From an uncultured Desulfobacterium sp. (GTDB lineage Bacteria > Desulfobacterota > Desulfobacteria > Desulfobacterales > Desulfobacteraceae): a stretch of DNA of 31,608 nt. Position numbers and translations under genes: made by a program. The notes beneath the pieces were generated by a model that was not told where the DNA came from, made no database searches, and saw nothing but the letters and a program-made list of their open reading frames with translations. Numbering within the stretch: the first letter of the stretch is position 1; every line of letters begins with the position of its first letter. The stretch is taken from NCBI GenBank assembly GCA_937124525.1, contig CAKZLA010000220.1, positions 1 through 31,608 on the forward strand, in the 5' to 3' direction. Positions 16,500-25,247 of the stretch are shown here, piece by piece.

Positions 16500-16610
16500 G
16501 GGTACTGGTCTTGAACCATTCTGGGTTGCCAAATTCCACAATATGAAGTGGGTTTATCTGGTTTAGGACTACATCATATTATATAATGGAATGATATGAG
16601 CCCAGTACCC
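16500..16610 (+). repeat. Inverted repeat in the leader of large subunit B2
   Basis: GGGTACTGG (16500-16508) has its exact reverse complement CCAGTACCC at 16602-16610, ending about 20 bp before the ATG at 16631 and next to the AAGGA ribosome site. Between them ATCAT and ATGAT can also pair. In RNA this would form a long stem-loop just upstream of the ribosome site; as DNA it could be a pair of binding sites. No function is proven. Confidence 0.5.
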
Positions 16611-16630
16611 ACACAAGGAAAAACAAGGAT

Positions 16631-19132
16631 ATGGCAGAGAAAATATTTACCAATTGCACAGTCGGTGGTCCAGTGCATGTTCACGTGGAAGATGACATAA
16701 TTACACGAATCAGACCTCTGCAATTGAATGACAGCGATCCAAAAGACTGGACCATTAATGCCCGTGGCGCAAGCTTTACCCCTTTAAGAAAAGTTACACT
16801 GGGCCAGGTGGTCATGACGGAGAAAGACCGCACTTATTCCCAGGACAGAATAAAATATCCAATGATTCGTGAAGATTTTGATCCTAATGGCGAAAGGAAC
16901 CCACAAACCCGCGGAATATCCGGTTATCGACGGATAAGCTGGGACGAAGCTTTGGATATTGTATCGTCGGAAATCAAAAGGGTGCAGAGCACTTATGGCA
17001 AGGAGGCCGTAACTGCGATTCCGTCTTCTCATCACAACTGGGGGCTTGTCGGATACAAGATGAGCGCTTTCAAACGTTTTTTTAGTTTCCTTGGTTATAC
17101 ACAGATTTTCGACAATCCCGACAGCTGGGAAGGTTTTCACTGGGGGGCGACCCACGTTTACGGATACTGGTGGCGATTAGGCGCACCAGAACATTATGAT
17201 CTGTTGCAGGATGCCTTAAAATATACGGAAATAATTGTACACTGGTCCAGTGACCCGGATACGACACGTGGATGTTATGCCGGACAGGAATCCGCAATTT
17301 GGCGTGTATGGATGAAAAAACTCGGCATAAAGATGGTATATATTGATCCCATCTGCAACTGGACTGCAGTTAAAGATGCCTATAAATGGTTGGCCCCTCG
17401 CACGGGGACCGAAACAGCCCTGGCAGAGGCCATAGCCTATGTTTGGATAACCGAAGGGTTATACGATAAAGAATATATTGCTAAAAAAGCCCATGGATTT
17501 GAAGAATTCAAAGACTATATTCTGGGAAACAGTGACGGTAATCCAAAAAATCCGAAATATGCTGAAGAACTGACCGAACTTCCCGAAGCTACCATTAAAG
17601 CCCTTGCTCGAGAATGGGGTAGTCACAAGACCATGCTTTCTTGCGGTGCCCGGGGCGGATGGGGCGGTTCAATGCGCTCTGCCTATGGACATGAACTTTC
17701 CCGGTATATGATTTTGCTGTCTGCCATGCAAGGAATGGGCAAGCCGGGCACCAATTTCTGGCCCGCGGTTATGGGTGCACCCATAAATACGGATGTGTCG
17801 TTTCCGGGGTATGCCGATAAGGACGGCGGAATTGCCAGTCCGGCAATCGCAAAAATTGCTCCTGTCAATCCTGTTAAACAAAAACTGTACCGTATCTTAC
17901 TGCCGGAAGCCATCACCAACGCCCCTGTCAGCTGGATGGGGGACGGCTTTTGCGGAGAGACATTGGAACAGCAATTCAATCGTTACCAATATCCCATGGC
18001 AGGGCATTCCGAGGTTAAGCTCTTTTACCGATACGGTGGCTCTTTCATCGGTACCATGTCCGAGACCAATAAATATATTGACATGTATCAAAGTCCGAAT
18101 CTGGAATGTGTCGTCAATCAGGATATCTGGGAAACACCGGAATCAAGATTTGCCGATATCATATTGCCAGCCTGCACCAATTTGGAGCGTGACGATATCG
18201 GAGAAGCTTCAAGTTCCGGAGGATATTCAGCCCACGGGGTAAACAGCTGTAATCGCAGGCTTGTGGTTTTGCAGAAAAAATGTATTGAACCCCTGCATGA
18301 ATCCAAACCTGATTACCAAATATTTTTAGAACTGGCAGAGCGTCTCGGATTCGGTGACAAATTTTCAGAAGGTCTTGATGAAAAAGGCTGGATTAAAAGG
18401 TTTTTTGATTATTCCGATCTCCCGAAATATATCAGTTGGGAGGAATTCGAACAAAAAGGCTATTATATGATTCCGGTACCTGAAAACCAAAAAACCACGC
18501 CTGCCTACCGATGGTTTTATGAAGACAGAGTCTGCGACACTCCTGACTCCTCACCGAAAAAGACAAACACCTTAAATACCTATACCGGAAAAATCGAGTT
18601 TGTTTCGGAAAGCCTTAAGCGTTTTGAACCCGATGATACCGAGCGCAGCCCCCTTCCCGGCTATAAAGACAGTTGGGAAGGTCATAAATCTGAACTATAC
18701 AAAAAATATCCATTCCATTTGATTAGTCCGCACCCTCGCCACGGTTTTCATACGCATTATGATGCCCATGCTAAATGGCTGTGGGAAATACCGGAACATA
18801 GAATTATAAAGGACGGCAACCCTTATATCGTTGTCCGCATCCATCCCGAGAACGCAAAGATCAAAGAGATCAAAGACGGGGATATTGTAAAAATGTTCAA
18901 TGATCGCGGAGAAGTTTTGGGTATTGCCCAATTGACAGAAAGGGTCAGGATCAATGTCATCCATTGCTTCACCTCATCGGGAATTTATCGCCCGGTTCAC
19001 CCGGGAAAACCAAGTATGGATAGAGGAGGCTGTGTGAATATCCTTACTTCGGCTAGATTTATGTCCAAAAACGTAGCCGGAATGGCACAGAATTCAACGC
19101 TAATTGATATTGTGAAATGGGAGGAATCATAA
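16631..19132 (+). CDS. athL: Pyrogallol-phloroglucinol transhydroxylase-like molybdopterin large subunit (kind B, B2)
   Basis: This 833-aa protein is the second AthL-type enzyme and a clear paralogue of B1. Its active-site residues are SSHHNWG with His134, then Tyr142-Lys143 (AthL Tyr152-Arg153), and NPDSW with Asp164, Ser165 (Mo ligand) and Trp166. The PGYAD segment near 395, the FYRYGGSFIGTMS stretch and the ISPHPRHGFHTHYD segment are shared with B1 and recall AthL. It lacks an N-terminal Fe-S motif and any export signal, so it is cytoplasmic. Relative to AthL, both B copies carry Lys for the active-site Arg, which may tune substrate choice. It lies 478 bp after the orphan dctP and 2 bp before its small subunit. 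The start follows two purine-rich AAGGA-like sites. Confidence 0.9.
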   Translation: MAEKIFTNCTVGGPVHVHVEDDIITRIRPLQLNDSDPKDWTINARGASFTPLRKVTLGQVVMTEKDRTYSQDRIKYPMIREDFDPNGERNPQTRGISGYRRISWDEALDIVSSEIKRVQSTYGKEAVTAIPSSHHNWGLVGYKMSAFKRFFSFLGYTQIFDNPDSWEGFHWGATHVYGYWWRLGAPEHYDLLQDALKYTEIIVHWSSDPDTTRGCYAGQESAIWRVWMKKLGIKMVYIDPICNWTAVKDAYKWLAPRTGTETALAEAIAYVWITEGLYDKEYIAKKAHGFEEFKDYILGNSDGNPKNPKYAEELTELPEATIKALAREWGSHKTMLSCGARGGWGGSMRSAYGHELSRYMILLSAMQGMGKPGTNFWPAVMGAPINTDVSFPGYADKDGGIASPAIAKIAPVNPVKQKLYRILLPEAITNAPVSWMGDGFCGETLEQQFNRYQYPMAGHSEVKLFYRYGGSFIGTMSETNKYIDMYQSPNLECVVNQDIWETPESRFADIILPACTNLERDDIGEASSSGGYSAHGVNSCNRRLVVLQKKCIEPLHESKPDYQIFLELAERLGFGDKFSEGLDEKGWIKRFFDYSDLPKYISWEEFEQKGYYMIPVPENQKTTPAYRWFYEDRVCDTPDSSPKKTNTLNTYTGKIEFVSESLKRFEPDDTERSPLPGYKDSWEGHKSELYKKYPFHLISPHPRHGFHTHYDAHAKWLWEIPEHRIIKDGNPYIVVRIHPENAKIKEIKDGDIVKMFNDRGEVLGIAQLTERVRINVIHCFTSSGIYRPVHPGKPSMDRGGCVNILTSARFMSKNVAGMAQNSTLIDIVKWEES

Positions 19133-19134
19133 AC

Positions 19135-19974
19135 ATGGCCAAATATGCAATGGTTATTGATATAAATTTATGCACTAGTTGCTATGCCTGCTTCCTTGCC
19201 TGTAAAGATGAACACTGCAATCAAGCGCATTTACCTGTAACTGCGGCCCAGCCTCATATGGGCCATCGCTGGATGAATATAAAGGATTTGGAAAGGGGGA
19301 AATCTGCACGAGTTAAGGTTGCGTCCATTCCCATACTATGCATGCATTGCCAGGATGCTCCTTGTGAAAAAGCCGCTAAAAACAATGCCGTTACCCGTCG
19401 GAATGACGGGATCGTGTTGATTGATCCTGAAAAAGCCAAAGGCCAAAAGCAACTTGTGGATGCCTGTCCCTATAACGCAATATATTGGAACGATGAAGAA
19501 GACATACCCCAGAAATGCACGCTGTGCGCTCACTGGCTGGATGCCGGTTACAAAGAACCGCGCTGTGTTGAAGTCTGTCCCACACAAGCGCTGACCTTCG
19601 GTGACAGAGAAGACCCTGATAGTGATGTTGTAAAGAAACTTAAACAAGGACCTTTCGTATTAAAACCGGGGAATGATGGCCTAAAACCTCTTATTACATA
19701 TTTAAATGTTCCAGAGATGCTAGTTGCTGGCACCATTTTCTGTCCTGATGTCAAAGAAGTTGCCAAGGGAGCCAAGGTGACATTATCAGGCAATGGATAT
19801 GTTAAATCATTTAATGCCAACGGTTTTGGCGATTTTGAATTTGAAAATATGCCCAAGGACAAAGAATATACTTTACGAGTAGAGCTGACAGGGTATGAGC
19901 CCTGGGAGACCAGATTGACGACAAATGAGCATTGGGTTGAAGGTAATATTCAATTAACAAAACAGAAACGGTGA
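19135..19974 (+). CDS. athS: Transhydroxylase-type small subunit, three-cluster kind (B2)
   Basis: This is a 279-aa protein starting at ATG 19135 (MAKYAMVIDI), with GGGAGG about 10 nt upstream inside the end of the large-subunit gene. The in-frame ATG at 19117 would swallow the ribosome site and is rejected. Cluster cysteines sit at exactly the same numbers as in B1: 13, 16, 19, 23; 69, 72, 77; 111; 128, 131, 144, 148. Motif III is again DPEKAKG, so three clusters are predicted. The C-terminal beta-sandwich domain runs from about 200 (VAGTIFCPDVKEVAKGAKVTL) to the end. It has no export signal. Sharing cysteine pattern and position with B1 and, as recalled, with Pelobacter AthS, it is the natural partner of the large subunit just upstream. 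Confidence 0.9.
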   Translation: MAKYAMVIDINLCTSCYACFLACKDEHCNQAHLPVTAAQPHMGHRWMNIKDLERGKSARVKVASIPILCMHCQDAPCEKAAKNNAVTRRNDGIVLIDPEKAKGQKQLVDACPYNAIYWNDEEDIPQKCTLCAHWLDAGYKEPRCVEVCPTQALTFGDREDPDSDVVKKLKQGPFVLKPGNDGLKPLITYLNVPEMLVAGTIFCPDVKEVAKGAKVTLSGNGYVKSFNANGFGDFEFENMPKDKEYTLRVELTGYEPWETRLTTNEHWVEGNIQLTKQKR

Positions 19975-19993
19975 GGTAAATGAAATGGCTCTT

Positions 19994-20265
19994 CAAAAAA
20001 AAAATTATTTCCGAAGAATCAGCATTAATTGTCGTCTACGGTACAGTAATAAGATTCCATTTCTGCGAAGATCTTAATCACCAATGTTAAAGAAGTTCTC
20101 GGCAATAATTTATTTTAGGGTACTCTAACCCCATGAAACGGGTTGATAGGGACCCAAATGGTGAATGGAACCCCCAAAGTAAGGGGAAAAGCAAGTATTC
20201 ACGGATCAGTTAGGCAAAAGCAATCGAGATCGTATTTAGATCGCTTTTAAAGAAATTAACCACTT
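19994..20265 (+). pseudogene. Relic of a sixth large-subunit gene with its upstream region
   Basis: Two blocks match the A3 locus. The first, 19994 to about 20115, aligns with 25861-25982: the last codons of the CRP-type gene (TATTTCCGAA), the AATTGTCGTC stretch and GGCAATAAT. The second, about 20125-20262, aligns with about 26293-26430 inside the A3 large-subunit gene. It translates as PMKRVDRDPNGEWNPQSKG..., then has TAG where A3 has Trp, then AKAIEIVF. About 290-310 bp between the blocks, including the start codon, is deleted. It directly precedes the A2 small subunit, so it is probably the decayed former large-subunit partner in the usual L-S order. Confidence 0.85.
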
Positions 20266-20294
20266 TATGCCTGGGTTGTGGGAGGTTACAAAAA

Positions 20295-21116
20295 ATGAAG
20301 GTATTTGCTATTGACTTATCTATGTGCAACGGATGTTATTGCTGTCAGATTGCCTGCAAGGACGAACATGTAGGCAACGACTGGGCACCCTATGCCAAGC
20401 CCCAGCCCGATACAGGCCAATTTTGGATCGGTTTGGATGAACAAGTGCATGGCCAGGTGCCCAAGGTTACGGTGAGTTATATTCCCCACCTTTGTCAGCA
20501 CTGCGACGACGCACCTTGTATCAAGCAGTGCGAAGTAGGAGCCATCCAAAAACGGGACGATGGAATCGTGATGATCGAACCTGATAAGTGTACAGGTTGC
20601 CAGTTGTGCATGAGCACCTGTCCTTACAATGCCATTTTTTTTAATGAGGATTTGAATATTGCGCAAAAATGTACGGGGTGCAGCCACCTGCGTGACAGTG
20701 ACCCGGATGACTGGTCAGTACCGCGCTGCGTGGATCAGTGTCCCACTGAAGCACTTCGCTTTGGTGAGGAGGAAGAATTTGCCGATTTTATCAAGGAAGC
20801 CGAGCAAATAAAACCTCAAGCAGGCACCAAGCCCCGTGTCTACTACAAGCATCTGCCCAAGAAGTTCATTGGCGGCACAATCTACGATCCCAACGAAAAA
20901 GAGGTGATCATTGGTGCAGCATGCACGCTTAAGGACAATGAATCCGGACAAAATTTCTCCACCGAAACGGACAACTTTGGTGATTTTTGGTTTCGAGGGC
21001 TGGACGATGACCGCAGTTTTACCTTGACTTTTGAAAAAAATGGTAAGACCCATACTATCGACGGCATATCTACGAATAAGGCCATTTCTTTAGGGGATAT
21101 TCCCATAACCTTTTAA
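20295..21116 (+). CDS. Four-cluster iron-sulfur small subunit, kind A (A2)
   Basis: This 273-aa protein has 16 cluster cysteines: 11, 14, 17, 21; 67, 70, 75, 79; 99, 102, 105, 109; and 126, 129, 145, 149. An extra Cys16 lies inside motif I. The last motif has a slightly longer insert (HLRDSDPDDWSVPRC) than in A1 and A3. A C-terminal beta-sandwich domain starts at FIGGTIYDPNEKEV, near residue 195. It has no export signal. GGAGG lies 8 nt before the ATG. Unlike the other four pairs it lies before its large subunit (48 bp upstream of 21165), directly after the relic of another large subunit. It may originally have served the lost gene and now serves A2. Confidence 0.9.
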   Translation: MKVFAIDLSMCNGCYCCQIACKDEHVGNDWAPYAKPQPDTGQFWIGLDEQVHGQVPKVTVSYIPHLCQHCDDAPCIKQCEVGAIQKRDDGIVMIEPDKCTGCQLCMSTCPYNAIFFNEDLNIAQKCTGCSHLRDSDPDDWSVPRCVDQCPTEALRFGEEEEFADFIKEAEQIKPQAGTKPRVYYKHLPKKFIGGTIYDPNEKEVIIGAACTLKDNESGQNFSTETDNFGDFWFRGLDDDRSFTLTFEKNGKTHTIDGISTNKAISLGDIPITF

Positions 21117-21164
21117 CGTAGAAATTCTTATTCGATAAATAACAATGCTGGAGGCAAATACGAT

Positions 21165-23765
21165 ATGGCAAAAATAAAAACCAAAGACAAAACAGTTTTA
21201 AGGAGCCTCGGATTAGGTGGTTTTTTCGGGGGTGGTGCCGAAGGGATGGTTGATGTTAAAAACGGTAAGATTGTCCGTGTTCGTCCCATGAGATACGGCT
21301 GGAAGTATAAAAAAGAAGACGTCCATCAGTGGAAAATCGAAAAAGACGGTAAATCCATTGAGCCTGGCTGGAAAAGTCTTCCGGGGCCGTTTTCACTGGC
21401 TTATAAAAAGCGAGTCTACTCCCCGAACCGTATCCTGTTTCCTCTTAAACGGGTGGACTGGGATCCCAATGGTGAACGCAATCCTCAAAACCGAGGAAAA
21501 AGTAAGTACAAAAGGATTTCCTGGGATGAAGCCTCTGACATCATTGCCAGTGAAATCAAGCGAATTCACAAAAAATATGGTGTCCACGGCATCCTGATGC
21601 AGGGAGATGGTCATGGAGAGTGCAAGTCCATTAATACTCCCCATGGTCATGCGGGGAACCTTTTGGATCACATGGGCGGTTTTACGCTTCAAGTGCGCAA
21701 CCCAGACAGCTGGGAGGGCTGGTACTGGGGTGCCAAGCATGTCTGGGGTCATGGTGTTCAAGGTAACATGTGGCCTGCCGCCAATACGGTGAAGGATTGT
21801 ACTGAACATTCTCAAATGGTACTCTTTTGGGGGTGTGATCCTGAGACCACTCCTTGGGGCTTTACCGGACAATTTGCCAGCCGCCTGTGTTATTTTTGGT
21901 CGCAAATAGGGATAAAACAGATCTATATTTGTCCAGACCTGAACTACGGTGCCGCCATTCATGCAGACAAATGGATTCCAATACTTCCCAATACAGACGC
22001 AGCTTTACAGCTGGCAATCATTCATGTCTGGATTACCGAAAAGCTCTACAATAAGGAATATGTAGATACTCATGTTGTCGGCATGCAGGAGTTAGCTGAG
22101 TATGTTCTCGGAGAAGAGGACGGCGTAGCCAAAACCCCGGCCTGGGCATCAAAACGTTGCGGCATTCCCGAGTGGACTATTAAAGCACTGGCCAGGGAAT
22201 TTGCAGCTCAAATCACCTCTATCGCACATTATTTCGGAGGAGGACTCATCAGAGGTCCTTTTTCACATGAAAACGCGCGCCTTGAGGTCATCCTTCTTAG
22301 TATGCAAGGTCTTGGAGGGCCAGGAGTTCACCAGCTTCAGCTGACGTATTTTGGTATGCCGCGTAAAGAAAATTTAACCGGCGGCATCTGGAACCCGGAT
22401 ATTGAAGAACGGCTCTCTATCCCGGTCATGTCTTCCATTAGTTCCTGGCAGAACCAGGCCCTTCCCAAATGCCTGGTTCACAAGGCTATCCAATCCGATG
22501 GCCCCATTACGTTTTGTGGGACCGGGGCGATTGAGGCATTGACCCGGGATCAGTTCAACGAATATACATTCCCGATCCCAAAAGAAGAAGATGGCAGTGA
22601 TATCCACATGATGTGGACAGACACCCCATGTCGGATCACCTGCTGGAACGGCGGTAATGAGACCGAGCTTGCTTTGCGAAATCCGAAAATAGAAACCATT
22701 GTGTCGCAGCATCCCTGGCTGGAAAATGATTGCCTCTACTCAGATATCATCTTGCCGGCCAACACCTCATTTGAAGTGGATGACATCGTTACCAATGTAC
22801 GTCAGGGGACACCCCAGCCAAACATCATGATCCAGGACAAGGCCATCGAACCTATTGGTGAATCAAAGAGCGATTTTGAGGTAGTTGTTGAAGTGGCCAA
22901 AAAAGTCGGCATGGAAGAAAAAATGACCCAAGGGTTGACGACACCGGAATTGCAAAAGCGTATCTGGTTTCACATGGGAGGTGAAAAACTGGTCCCCTGG
23001 GAAGAATTAGAAGAAAAAAAGTATTGGATATATGATACAGCCAAAGATTGGGAATCCGATTCGCCTGGACTGCGGAAGTTTTATGAAAACCCGGAAAAAA
23101 ATCGGCTGGGTACCCCCAGCGGCAAGCTGGAGTTTTATTCCGAATCCCTGGCTGCTCGTTTTCCCAACGATCAAGAGAGGCCGCCGATTCCTAAGTGGAT
23201 AGAAAAGAGCGCCATGCACGATGAACGCCTTTCTGGCAGCCGTTCCAAAGTGTATCCCATGCTGCTGATGTCCAATCACGGTCGTTGGCGGGTACATTCT
23301 CAGTGCGACGACATCACCTGGACCCGGGAAGTTGGCACCTGTAAAGTAACTGGACCCGATGGTTACAAATATGAACCCTTATGGTTGCATCCTTCCGAAG
23401 CAGAAAACCGCGGCATAAAAAGTGGAGATATTGTCAAAATTTTTAACGAACGAGGCATCGTTCTTGCCGGAGCTTATGTCACCGAACGCTTGCGTCCCGG
23501 CGTTGTTTACATTGATCATGGTGCCCGTGCGGATGCCATCAAGGTTGGTGAAATTGATCGTGGTGGCGCAATTAATACGATTTCACCTGATGGCCTCATC
23601 TCAGAGAATTGTGTCGGCCAGGCAACCAGTGGTTATCTGGTTCAAATCGAAAAACTGGGCGCCCATGAAATGGAGCAATGGCGTAAAGATTACCCGGAAG
23701 CGTTTGAAAGAAAATACGATGCAGCCGCAGGTCTTCGATTTGACGCATGGGTTGTGAAAGACTAA
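21165..23765 (+). CDS. Transhydroxylase-family molybdopterin large subunit, kind A (A2)
   Basis: This 866-aa protein is closely related to A1. It has QGDGHGECK with His150 and NPDSWEGWYWG with Asp181, Ser182 (Mo ligand) and Trp183. The N-terminus is glycine-rich (LGLGGFFGGGAEG) and lacks Fe-S cysteines. The C-terminal MGD-binding part has SNHGRWRVHSQ and VYIDHGAR, also found in A1 and A3 but different from the SPHPRF/SYGS forms of kind B. GGAGG lies about 11 nt before the ATG. It is probably cytoplasmic, a bis-MGD enzyme acting on a phenolic or related compound; substrate unknown. No small subunit follows; its presumed partner is the one upstream at 20295. Next on the same strand, after 38 bp, is the kinase-like/BON protein. 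Confidence 0.85.
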   Translation: MAKIKTKDKTVLRSLGLGGFFGGGAEGMVDVKNGKIVRVRPMRYGWKYKKEDVHQWKIEKDGKSIEPGWKSLPGPFSLAYKKRVYSPNRILFPLKRVDWDPNGERNPQNRGKSKYKRISWDEASDIIASEIKRIHKKYGVHGILMQGDGHGECKSINTPHGHAGNLLDHMGGFTLQVRNPDSWEGWYWGAKHVWGHGVQGNMWPAANTVKDCTEHSQMVLFWGCDPETTPWGFTGQFASRLCYFWSQIGIKQIYICPDLNYGAAIHADKWIPILPNTDAALQLAIIHVWITEKLYNKEYVDTHVVGMQELAEYVLGEEDGVAKTPAWASKRCGIPEWTIKALAREFAAQITSIAHYFGGGLIRGPFSHENARLEVILLSMQGLGGPGVHQLQLTYFGMPRKENLTGGIWNPDIEERLSIPVMSSISSWQNQALPKCLVHKAIQSDGPITFCGTGAIEALTRDQFNEYTFPIPKEEDGSDIHMMWTDTPCRITCWNGGNETELALRNPKIETIVSQHPWLENDCLYSDIILPANTSFEVDDIVTNVRQGTPQPNIMIQDKAIEPIGESKSDFEVVVEVAKKVGMEEKMTQGLTTPELQKRIWFHMGGEKLVPWEELEEKKYWIYDTAKDWESDSPGLRKFYENPEKNRLGTPSGKLEFYSESLAARFPNDQERPPIPKWIEKSAMHDERLSGSRSKVYPMLLMSNHGRWRVHSQCDDITWTREVGTCKVTGPDGYKYEPLWLHPSEAENRGIKSGDIVKIFNERGIVLAGAYVTERLRPGVVYIDHGARADAIKVGEIDRGGAINTISPDGLISENCVGQATSGYLVQIEKLGAHEMEQWRKDYPEAFERKYDAAAGLRFDAWVVKD

Positions 23766-23803
23766 TTAATAAAATTTGCGTAAGAGACAAATAAGGAGAT
23801 AAA

Positions 23804-24625
23804 ATGGCAATTATAACGATTACAAAAGCCTCATTCAGCGGTGCTAAAAAAATTTCTAAAAGTCTTGCCGCCCGATTAAAATATCCATGTATGGGAAGAA
23901 GGGAACTATTTGCACGTGCATCCGAAGATTTTGATTTTCCAGAAAAAGAATTAGTCGAAGCTGTGGAAGAACCAGCCAAGATATGGAATCAGAATCGTGA
24001 AAAGCAGTCTGCAAATTACAATTTAATCCGGGCTACATTCCTCAAACGATGCAGCGAAGAAAACGGGAACCTTATTTACCACGGCCATGCCGGTCCTGAG
24101 TTCGTCAGACGGATCCCCCATGCATTACGAATATTATTTGTTGCAGATATGGAACATCGGATTGAAGAAGCCATGAAACGAAATTCCTTAAACCGGGATC
24201 AGGCAATTGAATTAATTCACAAAATAGATAGAAAAGTAACCAAATGGTCCCAACAGATGCATACAGTTAATTGGAGAGATTTCTCTTTTTATGATATGGT
24301 CTTTCATATAGGGCGGTTGAGCGCTGAAAGTGCTGAAGAAGCTGTGGTTGGAATCATAGAGTCTGGAGGGTTTAAACTCACAGAAGATTCTAAAAAGGCT
24401 TTTGATGATGAATTGCTTGGAAGCATTGTCTGGTCGAAACTGACCAATGACGAGCAGACAAGCAGTTCCATTGTAGAGACCATTGCCGAACAAGGCTGCG
24501 TTACCATTTCAGGGGTGGCCAGGTCTAAAGAGCAAAAGGAGGCAATCACTTCTCTGACCGCTTCCATAAAAGGGGTTAAGAGCGTGCAAAACAAAGTTGG
24601 AATTGGAGCAATTTGGCGTTCCTAA
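23804..24625 (+). CDS. Cytidylate-kinase-like protein with C-terminal BON domain (P-loop degenerate)
   Basis: This 273-aa protein begins MAIITITKASFSGAKKISKSLAARLKYP, the layout of the cytidylate-kinase-like family (typically MAIITISRxxGSGGxxIAxxLAxxLGY). The glycine-rich phosphate loop is reduced to SFSGAKK, so ATP binding is doubtful. YHGHAGPEF near 92 and PHALRILFVADMEHRI near 105 fit the rest of that fold. Residues about 203-268 form a BON domain (TNDEQ...GCVTISGVARSKEQKEA...IKGVKSVQNKVGI). Such proteins are often next to universal stress proteins in sulfate reducers, and a broken one follows here. AGGAG lies 6 nt upstream. The likely role is regulatory or stress-related; the link to the molybdoenzymes is only positional. 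Confidence 0.7.
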   Translation: MAIITITKASFSGAKKISKSLAARLKYPCMGRRELFARASEDFDFPEKELVEAVEEPAKIWNQNREKQSANYNLIRATFLKRCSEENGNLIYHGHAGPEFVRRIPHALRILFVADMEHRIEEAMKRNSLNRDQAIELIHKIDRKVTKWSQQMHTVNWRDFSFYDMVFHIGRLSAESAEEAVVGIIESGGFKLTEDSKKAFDDELLGSIVWSKLTNDEQTSSSIVETIAEQGCVTISGVARSKEQKEAITSLTASIKGVKSVQNKVGIGAIWRS

Positions 24626-24691
24626 GTCATTTCCAGGGTGTTAAATTATGGTTTATAAAATTAAAACCTAAATTTTGAATCCACCTCGTAA

Positions 24692-24992
24692 TTGACAACT
24701 AACTATTTGATTCTATTTTCCTCCACACTCGTACACGAAGTACTCAAAGAGTTTTGCACCAACGCTGGCATAGATAATGATGCTTGCTTGCAATTACCAG
24801 TCAAGAGAAATAATTATTACCGCAGGAAATCTGTTAGACGAAATCCTGGCTAACGCTGAAAAGCATGATTGCAATCTCATCGTTATGGGCTTAAGAGAAG
24901 GATTCATTGCCGACAATTCCATCGGGAACACCATCAAATTGATCATGTGCCGATCCAAAATTCCGGTAATAATGGTGCCTCCACCCCAGTAG
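24692..24992 (+). pseudogene. Broken universal stress protein gene
   Basis: The C-terminal half reads cleanly from 24777 (MMLACNYQSREIIITAGNLLDEILANAEKHDCNLIVMG...), with the family's G-x(2)-L-x(2)-I and DLIVMG-like strand and the closing SKIPVIMV. The preceding part of the fold (LVHEVLKEFCTNAGIDNDACLQ) lies in another frame, open from about 24692, showing a frameshift near 24785-24795. The N-terminal ATP-binding strand is missing. No good ribosome site precedes the 71-codon frame, so a functional short protein is unlikely. Confidence 0.7.
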
Positions 24993-25057
24993 TAATCTCA
25001 CATTACACCCGAGGTGGCAGCGGCATCCATCAGATTCGAAATTTCAAGGATAAGGAT

Positions 25058-25092
25058 AGAAGAATGCTTTTTGGGACAAAAAGCGTTCTTCT
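25058..25092 (+). terminator. Long-stem terminator-like hairpin after the stress-protein relic
   Basis: AGAAGAA-T-GCTTTTT (25058-25072) pairs with AAAAAGC-G-TTCTTCT (25078-25092) around GGGAC: fifteen pairs counting one wobble. It is the strongest hairpin in the window and probably ends the transcript coming from pair A2. Confidence 0.65.
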
Positions 25093-25133
25093 ATTGGATA
25101 TTTAAATTCTTACCTCTGATTTTCGTGTTATTT

Positions 25134-25178
25134 TGACAAAAGAATCAGAAAACAGCTTTGATTCTGGCTTGTCCAAGT
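25134..25178 (+). promoter_or_regulatory. Hairpin in the upstream region of the CRP-type gene
   Basis: GAATCA (25142-25147) pairs with TGATTC (25159-25164), and GACAA just outside pairs with TTGTC (about 25168-25173). A second short palindrome, AGGCA...TGCCT, lies at 25180-25200. These are the only features in the 150 bp before the CRP-type start and may be leader RNA structure or binding sites. Confidence 0.35.
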
Positions 25179-25247
25179 TAGGCAAAATAAATTTATGCCT
25201 CTGCTAAAAAGGCTGTTTTTCCATTTTCATGGGACAGGAGGAAGGGT

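Noticed and set aside
16348..16566. 72-codon open frame upstream of large subunit B2
   Set aside because: There is no start codon until near its end, no ribosome site, and no family I recognise. It overlaps the inverted repeat, so it is treated as non-coding spacer.
19117..19134. Upstream in-frame ATG for small subunit B2 (and the equivalent at 6438 for B1)
   Set aside because: These starts overlap the large-subunit gene and consume the GGGAGG ribosome site. The downstream MAKY/MARY starts fit the family.
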